Assembly: GCF_900142165.1 (NCBI RefSeq)
Contig: NZ_FQZY01000037.1
Span: 1 to 43,001, forward strand
DNA: 43,001 nucleotides
DNA from: Hespellia stercorisuis DSM 15480
GTDB taxonomy: Bacteria > Bacillota > Clostridia > Lachnospirales > Lachnospiraceae
Direction of reading: 5' to 3'
In this document: positions 21,486-33,200 of the stretch, in pieces
Numbering within the stretch: the stretch's first letter is position 1
Layout: each line of letters starts with the position of its first letter
The notes under the pieces: generated by a model
Told to the model about the DNA's origin: nothing
The model's database searches: none
Seen by the model: only the letters and a program-made list of their open reading frames with translations
Position numbers and translations under genes: made by a program

Positions 21486-24041
21486 ATGGCAGGAAAAGAA
21501 TATAGAGCCAGGGACCGTAAGGTGGCTAAGATGACCAGAGAGGGATTGACAGAAGAAAATCTCCGAGATGGAACTAAAAAAAGCATTAACGGAAAAGAAG
21601 AAATCCCGAAAATTCGTTCTCCGGAATATACGATAGAGCGGGAACGAAGCAGAGTACTTGATGCATCGGATCATGTTACCTCAAAGAAAAACCGGAAGTA
21701 TCAGTCAAAAGTAGAAATAGGAGTTGAGAGTGAGCCGCCTGTGAAGGCGGCTTCTTTACATTCAGGGGAAAAAGAAGTTCGTAGTCGAAGAGGTCAGGTA
21801 AAATCAGAACTTCTGAAATCAGACCAAGGAGAGATGCCCGAAGACGTTACAGATGCCGGAAAACGGAAAAGACAACAGGGAAAATACGAAGAATTGAGGA
21901 CACTGGAATCTGAGGTGAAATCAGAAGAAGCAATGGAAGATGGAGGGACTTCACTTCATCAGGCTTCCAGTCGTATGAATGGTATTCGAGAACACTCTGC
22001 AGGAAGTGCAAAGGCATATACCCGCAGTGCGGTGGAGACTGCACATAATCGGAAGAAGAAAATCGTACAATCCCGCTCTAAACGGAAAGTATTCGAAAAA
22101 GAAACACAAACCATGGAAGATTTTCGTGAAGATGTGGAGAAGAAGGTAAAACGAGAACAGGTTAACCAGGCACAGAAAAAAGTACGATTGTCGTTTGAAG
22201 ATGAAGGTGGAGGTATGGTAAAAGGCTCTGGGACAGGCTTTGCAAGAAAAGCAGTTTCTGGCATAGGCGGGGTGACATCCACAATGCTGCATGGAAAGGT
22301 GCATGAGGCGGAGTCTGATAACACAGCCCTAGAGAGTGCTCATGGCAGTGAACTGTTAGCAGAACATGCAACAAGAAGTCTTCGAAATGCGCAGGAGAGA
22401 AGCCGAAAGAAATACAGTTATTCTGCCAGGCTGAATAAAGCTGAACCTTTGTCAGAAAGCAACAGAGGTTTAAAGTTTGGTGAAGGCAGCGCAACAGAAG
22501 CTGTGAAGAGTGCTACCAATCATACTGCACAAACAGAAGCTTCTAAGAAGTCACGTATCATGCGGTTCTGGCAGAAAAAGAGATATAAAGAAGCTTATGT
22601 GGCTGCCAAGGAAGGGAAGAAGATAAAGGAAACGGCAAAGGCGGCGGAATCTGTAACCGTAAAAGTACGTGTGATTGCGAAGCAGATATTTAAGCGCAAC
22701 AGCAGTTTATTAATCGGTATTTGTGTTTTTGCACTGCTTTTTGGAATCCTTGCTTCTTCCTTGACTAGCTGTTCTGCAGGTATTCAGGGATTTAGTACAT
22801 CTTTTGTTGGAACCACTTATTCCAGTTCAGATGAAGAAATTTATGCGACAGAAAATGCGTATCTTGCATTGGAACAGGCTTTAAACGAACAGATTAACAG
22901 TATCGAATCCAGACAAGAGGGCTATGAGGATTACCGCTATCAGATTGATGAAATCAGCCATAATCCATATCATTTAATCTCATATTTTACAACAAAGTAT
23001 GGAGAATTTTCTTATGAGCATATAAAAGACGAGTTGGAGGAAATATTTAGAGAGCAGTATGGTCTTACTACACAGTCTCAGCAAGAAACGGTAACAGAGA
23101 CAAAGACTGTCCGAGTTGGAGAGTCTCTGGGACAGGTTGTAACCAGTGGGTATTGTAATTGCCCAATTTGCTGTGGTCAGTGGTCAGGTGGGCCAACCGC
23201 CAGTGGTGCTATGCCAACAGCAAGCCATACGATAGCGGTGGATGCGTCTACTCCATTTGTTCCTATGGGAACGAAGGTGGTGATGAACGGTGTGGAATAT
23301 ACAGTAGAAGATACTGGTAATTTCACACAGTACGGAGTGCAGTTTGATGTATATTATGGAGACCACGCAAGTGCATCCGCACATGGACATCAGACCTGGG
23401 ATGCTTATATTGCAGACAGCAATGGCAGCCAGGAGATTGAAGTAACTACGACGGAAAATGTCAATCGCTTGAATGTTACGCTTACAAATCACAATCTGGA
23501 TACTGTTCTCCGTAACCGTATGACTGATGATGAAATTGCCCGATATGAGCTATACAATTACCAGTACGGTAATCGTGATTATCTTTTTGATCTTAATACA
23601 CTTCCAGTCGGTGGTGGAGGTGGTGGATTTGGATATCAGATTCCATCCGAAGCGTTATCCGATGAACGGTTCGCAAACATGATTCATGAAGCAGAGAAAT
23701 ATCTGGGTTATCCGTATGTTTGGGGAGGTGCTTCACCAAGTACCAGTTTTGATTGTTCCGGCTTTGTTTGTTGGGTAATAAATAACTGTGGAAATGGTTG
23801 GAATGTAGGAAGGCAGACAGCAGACGGAATAAGAGGAAGCTGCGCACAGGTATCACCGTCAGAGGCAAAACCAGGAGATTTAATCTTCTTTGAAAGAACC
23901 TATGAGACGCCGGGGGCAAGCCATATTGGAATCTATGTAGGTGATGGAATGATGATTCATTGTGGTAATCCGATTCAGTATGCAAGTATTGAAACTGCCT
24001 ACTGGCAAGAGCATTTTATGGCATTTGGGCGTTTACCATAA
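21486..24041 (+). CDS. Conjugative wall hydrolase with 3D and NlpC/P60 domains
   Basis: This is an 851-residue protein. Residues 1-395 are hydrophilic, Lys/Glu/Ser-rich and probably cytoplasmic. A membrane anchor lies near 402-424 (LLIGICVFALLFGILASSL). The extracellular part holds a 3D-type domain near 555-640 (VTSGYCNCPICCG, VDASTPFVPMGTKV, VEDTGNF) and a C-terminal NlpC/P60 peptidase near 735-851 (YPYVWGG, catalytic Cys in FDCSGFV, His in SHIGIYVG, and MIHCG). It corresponds to CD1108-type proteins and to VirB1-like hydrolases that open peptidoglycan for the mating channel. GAGGAGGTGAGG selects ATG 21486. The very long cytoplasmic tail is unusual for a hydrolase and may bind channel or relaxosome proteins. 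Confidence 0.9.
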   Translation: MAGKEYRARDRKVAKMTREGLTEENLRDGTKKSINGKEEIPKIRSPEYTIERERSRVLDASDHVTSKKNRKYQSKVEIGVESEPPVKAASLHSGEKEVRSRRGQVKSELLKSDQGEMPEDVTDAGKRKRQQGKYEELRTLESEVKSEEAMEDGGTSLHQASSRMNGIREHSAGSAKAYTRSAVETAHNRKKKIVQSRSKRKVFEKETQTMEDFREDVEKKVKREQVNQAQKKVRLSFEDEGGGMVKGSGTGFARKAVSGIGGVTSTMLHGKVHEAESDNTALESAHGSELLAEHATRSLRNAQERSRKKYSYSARLNKAEPLSESNRGLKFGEGSATEAVKSATNHTAQTEASKKSRIMRFWQKKRYKEAYVAAKEGKKIKETAKAAESVTVKVRVIAKQIFKRNSSLLIGICVFALLFGILASSLTSCSAGIQGFSTSFVGTTYSSSDEEIYATENAYLALEQALNEQINSIESRQEGYEDYRYQIDEISHNPYHLISYFTTKYGEFSYEHIKDELEEIFREQYGLTTQSQQETVTETKTVRVGESLGQVVTSGYCNCPICCGQWSGGPTASGAMPTASHTIAVDASTPFVPMGTKVVMNGVEYTVEDTGNFTQYGVQFDVYYGDHASASAHGHQTWDAYIADSNGSQEIEVTTTENVNRLNVTLTNHNLDTVLRNRMTDDEIARYELYNYQYGNRDYLFDLNTLPVGGGGGGFGYQIPSEALSDERFANMIHEAEKYLGYPYVWGGASPSTSFDCSGFVCWVINNCGNGWNVGRQTADGIRGSCAQVSPSEAKPGDLIFFERTYETPGASHIGIYVGDGMMIHCGNPIQYASIETAYWQEHFMAFGRLP

Positions 24042-24057
24042 GAGAGGAAGTGAAACA

Positions 24058-24378
24058 TTGAATAAGAAACTGAAACGATATCTGGATGAAATAGATAAGA
24101 CCAATGGAAAGATCGCAGAACTTCAGGAGTATTTAAAATCGGTGCAGATAGCACTGAAAAAAGAAGAAGACGGAGAGATCATCCGTAGTATTCGCAGTAT
24201 GAAGCTGGAACCTAAAGCATTATTTGATTTGCTGAATGGGTTGCAGGATGGAAGCTTAACGATACAACAGGTGCAGGAGTCGATGATAAAGTCGGCTTCT
24301 TCAACACAAAAAGAACTGCCACAAGAGGCAGAGAAAGAATTGGAGGATATAGATGATGAAGAGAAAGAAATTCGCTAA
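24058..24378 (+). CDS. DUF4315-family protein
   Basis: This is a 106-residue protein with an N-terminal coiled coil (NKKLKRYLDEIDKTNGKIAELQEYLKSVQIALKKEED) and a small alpha domain (EIIRSIRSMKLEPKALFDLLNGLQDG), the DUF4315 pattern that nearly always follows the NlpC/P60 gene in these ICEs. The start is TTG 24058, placed ten bases after GAGG. It ends in an acidic tail and overlaps the DUF4366 gene by 26 bases. The function is unknown; a channel or relaxosome accessory role is inferred from position. Confidence 0.85.
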   Translation: MNKKLKRYLDEIDKTNGKIAELQEYLKSVQIALKKEEDGEIIRSIRSMKLEPKALFDLLNGLQDGSLTIQQVQESMIKSASSTQKELPQEAEKELEDIDDEEKEIR

Positions 24379-25057
24379 ATTATTTGCAATGATGGCACTT
24401 TCCTTAACATGCATGGTGGGAGCAACAGGGGTAACGGCTTATGCCAATGTTAATGAGGCAGAGATGCAGGCTGCAGAACAGCAGGCAGCTACAGAGCCAA
24501 TTATTCCGGAAACAGAAGCGCCACAAACAGAAGCACCCCAAACAGAAACAGCAGCAGAAACAACGCCAGATGATGGAAGAGTACAGGGTGATGCATTTTC
24601 TGTTCCAGGGAATGCAGAGGTTTTGGATGATATCACGGATGGTTCCAGTAAGGAGTTCTTCACCATTCAGACAAAGAATAATAACACGTTTTATCTGGTA
24701 GTTGACCGTTCTCAGAATACACAGAACGTATATATGTTATCAGCCATTGACGAAAGTGATCTGGAAAAATTTCTGGATGAAACACAGAAGGAATCAGAAA
24801 AGGAAACCGAGGCCCAGGTCGTGATACCAGAAGAACCAGCAACAGAAATACAGACGGTAGAGCCAGCAGAACCACAGAAGAATCAAAGTGGGAATATGGC
24901 GGCTCTTATCCTGATTGTAGTACTTGCGGCAGGCGGAGGAATTGCATATTACTTTCTGAAGGTGAAACCTGGTAAAGCAGAGGATGATGTTATCAGTGAA
25001 AACCTGGAAACGGGTGATGGTCTGGAAACAGAAAATGAAGACGAAGAAGAGGAGTAA
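24353..25057 (+). CDS. DUF4366 (CD1107-type) secreted, membrane-anchored protein
   Basis: The protein has 234 residues. It has a signal peptide (KRKKFAKLFAMMALSLTCMVGATGVTAYA), a Glu/Pro/Thr-rich stretch with ETEAPQ repeats, the conserved domain FTIQTKNNNTFYLVVDRSQNTQNVYMLSAIDESDL near 100-140, a second low-complexity linker, one transmembrane helix (AALILIVVLAAGGGIAYYFL) and an acidic cytoplasmic end. This is the DUF4366/CD1107 mobile-element family. It is exported and held in the membrane, possibly as a surface part of the mating apparatus. GGAGG upstream fits ATG 24353 or 24356. A terminator follows. Confidence 0.88.
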   Translation: MMKRKKFAKLFAMMALSLTCMVGATGVTAYANVNEAEMQAAEQQAATEPIIPETEAPQTEAPQTETAAETTPDDGRVQGDAFSVPGNAEVLDDITDGSSKEFFTIQTKNNNTFYLVVDRSQNTQNVYMLSAIDESDLEKFLDETQKESEKETEAQVVIPEEPATEIQTVEPAEPQKNQSGNMAALILIVVLAAGGGIAYYFLKVKPGKAEDDVISENLETGDGLETENEDEEEE

Positions 25058-25078
25058 TCTGATTCGATAAAATAATTT

Positions 25079-25110
25079 GGGGTGGTCGGAGTAATCTGAC
25101 GCCCCTTTTT
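25079..25110 (+). terminator. Intrinsic terminator after the DUF4366 gene
   Basis: GGGG at 25079-25082 with CCCC at 25102-25105, extended inward by a T-G pair and GTC/GAC with one bulged base, is followed by five T. It lies 17 bases before the topB start, so read-through or a weak promoter must supply topB. Confidence 0.7.
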
Positions 25111-25126
25111 GATTGGAGGAAAAAGA

Positions 25127-27238
25127 ATGTATTTAGTGATATCAGAAAAACCAAGTGTATCTCAAGCTATTGGAAAAGTCATTGGAGCATATCGAAGAGA
25201 GAACGGATATCTGGAGGGCAGAGATTGTGTGGTCAGCTGGTGTCTAGGACATCTAGCAGAGTACGTTTCTCCGGAAATCTATGGTGAACGATATGGAAAA
25301 TGGCAGTTTGACGATTTACCAATTGTGCCGGATTCCTGGCAGCTTGCAGTAGCAAAGGATAAAAAAGAACAATATCAGGTATTAAGGAAATTGCTGAATC
25401 GTACCGATTTTGATTATGTAGTCAATGCCTGTGATGCAGGACGTGAGGGTGAATTGATTTTTAAAAGAGTCTATGACATGTCGGGAAGTACGCTTCCAGT
25501 AAAACGATTATGGATCAGTTCTATGGAAGATCAGGCAATCAAGGATGGATTTACACATCTTCGGGATGGCAGAGATTATAAAAACCTGGCAGATGCTTCA
25601 GTATGCAGGGCAAAAGCAGACTGGCTCATAGGTATGAATGCAACAAGAGCATTGACTACCACTTATGGAAAGAAGCTGATTGTTGGAAGAGTACAGTCAC
25701 CAACGCTGTCCATGCTGGTGGAACGAAATGAGCAGATCAATCATTTTCAGAAGCAGAAATATTTTAATGTGTCTCTTGATATGGACGGACTAATCGTAGA
25801 GAAACAGAAAATTCAATTTGAAGACGAAGCAGAGAAAATCTGTGAAAAGTGCAGAGGACAGAGTGCTACCGTGGATAAGGTGATTTCCACAGAAAAGAAG
25901 ATAAATCCACCCAGACTATATGACTTAACAACATTACAGCGAGATGCTAACCGTCATTATGGATTAACAGCACAGCAGACTTTAAATTGTGCACAGAGCT
26001 TGTATGAAAAGAAACTTGCAACCTATCCGAGAACAGATAGTCAGTATCTGACAGACGATATGAAAGCTACAGCAGAGAAGGTGGCAGAGTTGGTCAAAAA
26101 GAAATACGGATTTGATAATCCATTTGAAGATACGCCGATACCGGTCAATGTCAGTCTGGTATTAAACAGTAAAAAAGTATCGGACCATCATGCGATCATT
26201 CCAACCCTGGAGTTGGAGAAACAAGAGACTGCAGGTTTATCCAGGGATGAAGGCAGAGTATTGTATCTGATTGCACTTCGTTTACTGGAAGCAGTGGGTA
26301 ATCCTCACAAGTATTTGGAAACAGAGGTAACGACAGAATGCATGGGGGAACTCTTTGCTGCGAAAGGAAAAACAGTAATCGAGATGGGATGGAAAGTATT
26401 GGAAGAGCAGTTACAGAGAACTGCAGAAGCAACGACAGACATACAAGCGGATTTGGCTTTGAAACCAGTCAGAGAGGGGGAGACCTGCTCCAATGTGGAT
26501 GTCAAAAAGACAGAACATTATACTTCCCCACCTAAGGCATTTAATGAAGATACGTTACTTGCAGCTATGGAAAGTGCCGGTAAGAAAGAATTTGACCAGG
26601 ATGCAGAACGAAAGGGACTAGGTACTCCTGCAACAAGAGCCAGTATTATAGAAAAACTAGTTCACTCTGGGTATGCCAAACGAAAAGGAAAGCAGATCAC
26701 ACCAACAGATGATGGAATGATATTAAGCTCTGTACTGCCAGAATATCTAAGATCAGTTACGATGACAGCAGAATGGGAGAATAGGCTGCTAGAAATGGAA
26801 AAAGGAAAAGTACCACCAGAACAGTTCATGGAAGGAATTAACCGACTGGTCGGAAAAGTACTGGATGAATGCAGAGGATTATCGGATGAAGAGCGATGCC
26901 GTTTCCGGGAGAAAAAGGAAGCGATTGGTATCTGTCCGGTATGTGGAGCACCTGTGTATGAAAGTAAAAATAACTTTTATTGTAGCAGCAAAGAATGTTC
27001 CTTCGCTCTTTGGAAAGAAAATCGTTACCTAAAGTCTATGAAGAAAAAAATAGACATTCAGAGTGCATCACAACTTTTGGAAAATGGAAGATGCCGAATG
27101 AAGAAATTATATTCAGTAAAAAAGGATAAGTATTTCGATGCGGATTTGCTTATGAAAGTGAAGGATGGGCGAGCTGAATTTAGCTTAGAATTTACAAATA
27201 ACAAGGAAGGAGCAGATGAGAATGGCAAAAATAAATGA
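25127..27238 (+). CDS. topB: DNA topoisomerase III (type IA)
   Basis: This is a 703-residue type IA topoisomerase of the ICE-borne TopB group. A TOPRIM domain lies at the N-terminus (LVISEKPSVSQAIGKVIGAY; NACDAGREGELIF near 105). LADASVCRAKADWLIGMNATRAL and VGRVQSPTL are standard. The catalytic Tyr300 lies in LATYPRTDSQYLT, and a C-terminal zinc ribbon reads CPVCG-x10-CSSKEC. It relaxes or decatenates DNA during ICE replication and transfer. GGAGG before ATG 25127 fixes the start; the upstream in-frame TTG is rejected. The end overlaps the helicase gene by 17 bases. Confidence 0.95.
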   Translation: MYLVISEKPSVSQAIGKVIGAYRRENGYLEGRDCVVSWCLGHLAEYVSPEIYGERYGKWQFDDLPIVPDSWQLAVAKDKKEQYQVLRKLLNRTDFDYVVNACDAGREGELIFKRVYDMSGSTLPVKRLWISSMEDQAIKDGFTHLRDGRDYKNLADASVCRAKADWLIGMNATRALTTTYGKKLIVGRVQSPTLSMLVERNEQINHFQKQKYFNVSLDMDGLIVEKQKIQFEDEAEKICEKCRGQSATVDKVISTEKKINPPRLYDLTTLQRDANRHYGLTAQQTLNCAQSLYEKKLATYPRTDSQYLTDDMKATAEKVAELVKKKYGFDNPFEDTPIPVNVSLVLNSKKVSDHHAIIPTLELEKQETAGLSRDEGRVLYLIALRLLEAVGNPHKYLETEVTTECMGELFAAKGKTVIEMGWKVLEEQLQRTAEATTDIQADLALKPVREGETCSNVDVKKTEHYTSPPKAFNEDTLLAAMESAGKKEFDQDAERKGLGTPATRASIIEKLVHSGYAKRKGKQITPTDDGMILSSVLPEYLRSVTMTAEWENRLLEMEKGKVPPEQFMEGINRLVGKVLDECRGLSDEERCRFREKKEAIGICPVCGAPVYESKNNFYCSSKECSFALWKENRYLKSMKKKIDIQSASQLLENGRCRMKKLYSVKKDKYFDADLLMKVKDGRAEFSLEFTNNKEGADENGKNK

Positions 27239-30200
27239 TATTAGGAATTTGGCTGAAACAACAGCAGAAGAGGTGACCAGGTCTCCTCGTGACTGGATGC
27301 GGTATCTGGATACGGCAGCAAACCTTTATCGTTATTCATTTACGGATAATCTGCTGATTCATGTACAGAGACCAGATGCAACAGCCTGTGCAGAATTAGA
27401 GCAGTGGAATCTAAAAATGAACCGTTGGGTCAACCGGGGAGCCAAGGGCATTGCACTTTTAGATGATACCGGGCCTAGAAGAAAACTCCGGTATGTCTTT
27501 GATGTAAGTGATACGCACATGGTACGAGGCGGCAGGACTCCAGCTCTCTGGAAAATGCAGGAACAGTATAGTCAGAGCCTTCTGAATCATCTGACAGACG
27601 CCTATGGACTGGAAGGGGATGATGCAACCATTATAGAAAATGCTCTTCTTGAAATAGCTTCTCAGATTACAGATGAAAATATGGAGGAAGCCATGGAAGG
27701 ACTGCAGTATGAGGTAAAGGGTTCTTATCTGGAGGGTCTGGAAGAAGATACTGTACGGGTGCAGTTTAGAAATCTGATGATGAACAGTGCCTATTATTCT
27801 TTATCCAGAAGATGTGATTTAAATCCAATGGAAGATTTGGATGAAGAAGATTTTATTGGCATTACAGATTTTAATCATTTATCTGTGCTGTCCTTTCTTG
27901 GAAATGCAGTCAGTGAAGCAGTGGAGCCGGTTCTTCGTGATATTGGGAGAACCATAAAAGGTTATTATCTCGAAGAACAAAAACAGATTCAGGAAAAACA
28001 GATAGAAGAATCTCAAAATATGGTTGCAAATACGAAAGAAATGCTTTACAATAAATTTAACGAATTAACGTGTGAAAGCGAAAAGGGAGGAATAGATCAT
28101 GGAAATGACATATCATCGCAAGGGAGATTACCTGTTTCCGAACCTGGTACTGGAGGAAGAGCCGGTGACCATCGGGAAGTACGGGATGCTACGGAAGACA
28201 TATCTGAAGGAACACAAGAAGAACTGGTATCAGAGCATGCTTCTGACCGGGAAACTGGACAGCCATCTGATGGAAGTAGAGAAAGCAGCCGAGGAGAGGA
28301 TGGAAGTTCTAATGAAACAACTGAGGAAGACATATCCAGAGCCGGACAAAGCGACACAGCAGATGGAATGGGTCGGATATATGAACAATCTGACAGCAAT
28401 GGCAGAGGAGAACATCTTGACGGAGTTGGTGTACAACTAATTGAAGAGACAACAGAACATGATTTGAGTGAAGCAGAGGAGATAGAAGCCTCTGCTTTAT
28501 CTTTGCCCGAATTACCAACCGTAGAGCAACAGAAACGTGCCATAGAAGAACGGATGGCTGCACTTTATGCAGATGAAATTTCAATTCCCTCGGAAGTGGT
28601 GGATGAAGTGCTTCGCTCTGGAAGTAATCATGATAGAAGTCAGCTTCGTATCATTCACAATTTTATGAGTGCGCAGAGCATGGAAGATTATACGGATTTT
28701 ATCAAGCGTGAATATGGCACTGGAGGAAAAGGATATCAGATTGGCGGTCAGGAGTATTCTATTTGGTTTGATGAATTGGGTATGCAGATTGCACTTGGTC
28801 ATACGGTAGAAGATAAGCTCTTAGATAAAGCGTTTCTATCCTGGGAAGATGTGACGGGAAGAACCAAGCAGTTACTTGATCAGGGAGAATATGCGCCACA
28901 GGTGATTTTAGATGCGGCAAGAGACAATGCCTTGCTGGAACATGCACAGGCGCTTGCTTTTATGGAAAGGGATATGTCAGAGGGAGTGGCGGAACTAGTC
29001 TTTGATCATATGGAACTTTTTCAAGGTGGGTTCCAGACGATGGAAGAGAATCTCAAAGAGTATTTATCCCATCCGGAAAACGTCGCGGAATTGGTGGAAC
29101 GGTTAGAAGGACTGGCAATTGCTTATGAGGAAGACCCATCTATCATGCGGTTTCATCATTACAAACCAGACCGTGTACTGAGACAATTTCAAAAACTGAC
29201 ACTAGAAACCATTCCCTTTCAGGCACGAGAAGATTTCATGTGGCAGCCACCCCAAATCATCATTACCCAGGATGAAATTGATGCCTTTCTTGCAAGAGGT
29301 GGTGCTTATTCAGACGGCAGACTATCCACATACTCTTATTTTTTACAGCATGAGGATAACAGTGACAGAACGGATTTTATAAAAGAACGTTATGGTACGG
29401 GCGGCTGCAGCCATGCACTTTGCGGTGCGGATAATTCTCATGCAGATTATGATGCAAAAGGATTGCAACTGGCAAGAGGCGCTTATGGAAATGAAGAAGT
29501 AAAGATTCTTTTGAAATGGCCGGTGGTCGCAAAGAGAGTTGCCTATTTGATTGAACAGGACAAGTATCTGCAGGCAAAGGACTTTTCGAGAATGGCAGAC
29601 TATGAACGTTCAGAGATGGCTGGAAAAGTGATTCGTTTTTATAATTATCTACCACAGGAAGTGATGCGCCCATGGGAAGGAAACATGGATTATGGAGAGT
29701 ATCGAAACGATGTAATCAGCCTTTTATCAAATGAAGATGGGCAGGCAGGATTATTGGAAAAGATGGATGCCATTCTAGCAGAACTCCCAGTGGATTTCAG
29801 AGACTATGAACGTAAGGTACAGCTTTTATCTGAACTTCATCAGTACGTGGAAGGGAATTTTACAATCTTTCCTGTAAAGGAACAGATACCGGAAGCTGCG
29901 GAAATTGGACAGATATCTATGTTTGAGTTTTTGAATACGTCTGAAGTAAATGCACCGGAAGAAGTACTCACGGAAGTAGCTGATCAGACAGTAGATACTA
30001 AGGATGAAGCATTAGATGTTAAGGAAGCAGAAAGCCCGGTTGGTGATGAAGAGGAATCACATTTACCCTTTGAAGCGGCGAAAAAACTGTGGGAAGAGGG
30101 TTATGTATATGATGATTATGTTTTAAGGAGTACCACAGGAGAACTGATCCGTGAAAGTATGGAGAATACGGATTTTGACTTAGATGATTTTTCTCCAGAA

Positions 30201-33200
30201 CAGGTCGAAGTGATTCGACAAGTGGCTGAAAAAGGTGGGGTATTAGAACCAATCTTAAATCCAGAATTTTCACCGGAACAGATGCAGCTGATTACGGACG
30301 TGGTTGACCGTATGATGGCGCAGGAAAAGCGATGGTACCAGAATGAAGTGGATGCCGTAGCAGGTCATGTGATGACACCCGATGAGGTCAATGAGCAGAG
30401 AAAAGAAAGAAATATGCCGCTAGAGCCTGTGGAAGAACTTGAAGGTGCTACGCAATCTGCATCTTCGAAAGAACCAATGGATGTAGAAAGACATAATTTT
30501 CATATCACCGATAATGATCTAGGTGCAGGCGGACCGAAAGCAAAATATCACGCCAATGTGGAAGCAATCCAATTATTGCAGACGATTGAATCAGAGAACA
30601 GACTTGCAACACCAGAGGAACAGGAGATTTTATCACGCTATGTTGGATGGGGTGGGATTCCACATGCCTTTGACGAAAGAAATTCAGACTGGTCAAATGA
30701 ATACCAGGAGTTAAAGAGCCTGCTTTCAGAAGAGGAATATGAAGCAGCTAGAGCATCTACATTAAACGCATTTTATACCTCCCCGACAGTGATCGGAGCA
30801 ATGTATGAAGCATTGGGAAATATGGGACTGGAGAAAGGAAATCTTTTGGAACCATCCTGTGGAGTAGGAAATTTCATGGGATTACTTCCAGAAAGCATGC
30901 AGGAGTCCAAAATGTATGGAGTGGAACTAGATAGCATTTCCGGAAGAATTGCACAGCAGCTGTATCAGAAAAATCCAATTGCGGTGCAGGGATTTGAGAC
31001 GACGGACTATCCAGACAGTTTCTTTGATTGTGTGATTGGAAATGTACCTTTCGGTTCTTACAAAGTAGCAGATCGAAAGTATGACCGGCATAATTTTATG
31101 ATTCATGATTATTTTATTGCAAAGTCTTTGGATTTAGTAAGACCAGGTGGTGTGGTTGCAGTGGTTACATCCAGTGGAACGATGGATAAACAAAGTTCGG
31201 CTGTCAGAGAATACATTGCTAATCGAGCAGATTTACTGGGAGCAATCAGACTTCCAAACAATGCTTTTCAGAGAAATGCCAATACAGGAGTTGTGGCAGA
31301 TATATTATTTTTCCAGAAGAGAGATCGAGTATCCTTAGAGAAACCAGACTGGATACAACTGGGGGTAACAGAAGAAGGGTATACAGTAAATGCTTATTTT
31401 GCGGAACATCAGGAAATGGTTCTTGGAGAATTTACGACAGAGAGTACCCAGTATGGAAAACAGGAAGTCACTGTAAGAGCCATAGAAGGTGCTAATCTTG
31501 CGGAGCAGTTAAAGATGGCAGTCAGTCATATTCATGGCAGCATTACAGAAGTAGAGCTAGAAGATTCCGAACTGGATGAAGTAGATAGCTCGATTCCGGC
31601 AGATCCATCGGTGAAGAACTTTAGCTTTACCAATGTAGATGGGCAGGTTTATTATCGTGAGAACTCGAAAATGAATCGTATGGAACTTCCGAAAATGACC
31701 TCGGAGCGTGTGCTTGGCATGATCGCAATTCGAAATCTCACGCAGGAGTTAATTGAATGTCAGCTAAATGATGGCAATGATGCAGAAGTGAAAAATCTGC
31801 AGAATCAATTGAATGAAAAGTATGATGATTTTACTGCGCAGTATGGTCTGATCAGCAATACAGCAAACCGCAGAGCCTTTAATCAGGACAGCAGCTATTG
31901 TCTTTTATCTTCCTTGGAGTTGTTGGATGAGCAGGGGAATCTGGAGCGTAAAGCAGATATTTTTACCAAACGCACGATTCGAAAAGCAGAACCTGTTACT
32001 TCCGTCGATACGGCAAGTGAAGCATTGGCTGTCTGTATCGGAGAAAAAGCAAAAGTAGATGTTCCCTTTATGGCAGAACTGGCAGGCAAGAGTGAGCAGG
32101 AAATTACCGATGAATTAGCAGGAGTTATTTTCCAGAATCCACTAACGAATCTTTGGGAACCTTCGGATGAATACCTGTCCGGTAATGTGCGAGAGAAACT
32201 TCGTACTGCCAGGACATTTGCAGAAGGACATCCAGAGTATGAGATTAATGTACAGTATTTGGAAAAGGTGCAACCAAAAGAATTGGAGGCATCCGAGATT
32301 GAAGTACGTCTAGGAGCAACGTGGATTAACCCACAGTATGTCACCGATTTTATGGGAGAAATCTTTCATACCCCATTCTACAGACTGGGGAGAGCAATTA
32401 ACTGTAATTATGCATCAGTCAGTGGACAGTGGGAAATATCAGGAAAGACAACAGACAGTGGAAATCCCATGATTAATTCCACCTATGGAACCAGAAGAGC
32501 CAATGCTTATCGGCTTTTAGAGGATGCCTTGAATTTAAAGGATACCAAGATTTATGACACTGTTAGTGATGCAGAAGGCAAAGAACGTAGGGTGCTGAAT
32601 AAGCAGGAGACTATGTTAGCACAGCAGAAACAGGAAATGATAAAGGATGCTTTCAAGGAATGGGTATTTAAGGATATCGACCGAAGAGAGGATTTGTGCC
32701 AGATCTATAATGAGCTTTATAACAGTATCCGTCCTCGTGAATACGATGGCAGTCATATCCAGTTTGTAGGAATGACACCAGAAATTTCTTTGATGCCCCA
32801 TCAGAAGAATGCAGTGGCACATGTACTATATGGGAATAATACGCTGTTGGCACATTGCGTAGGAGCAGGAAAGACTTTTCAAATGATTGCTTCTGGAATG
32901 GAGAGTAAACGACTGGGACTTGCACAGAAGTGTCTGTATGTAGTGCCAAACCACTTGACGGAGCAGTGGGGCAATGACTTCCTTCGCCTATACCCAGGAG
33001 CGAATGTGTTAGTGGCTACCAAAAAGGACTTTGAACCTGCCAACCGTAAGAAGTTCTGTTCCAGAATCGCTATGGGTGATTATGATGCGATTATCATCGG
33101 TCACAGCCAGTTTGAACGAATTCCTTTATCGAAAGAACGGCAGGTGGCAACTATTAACCGGCAGATCGATGATATAACCAATGCCATAGCCGATGCCAGT

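Noticed and set aside
27216-27221. ATG 27216 as start of the helicase
   Set aside because: Only three bases from the ribosome binding site; ATG 27222 has normal spacing, though the difference is two residues.
28309-28584. Further minus-strand frames over the tnpV/helicase overlap
   Set aside because: Cys/Leu/Ser/His-rich composition typical of antisense shadows, with no start signal. Only the plus-strand tnpV frame has family similarity and a ribosome binding site.
30523-30714. 63-codon plus-strand frame in the helicase gene
   Set aside because: Unlike tnpV it has no family similarity and no convincing ribosome binding site, and the helicase frame here is ordered, conserved-looking protein.
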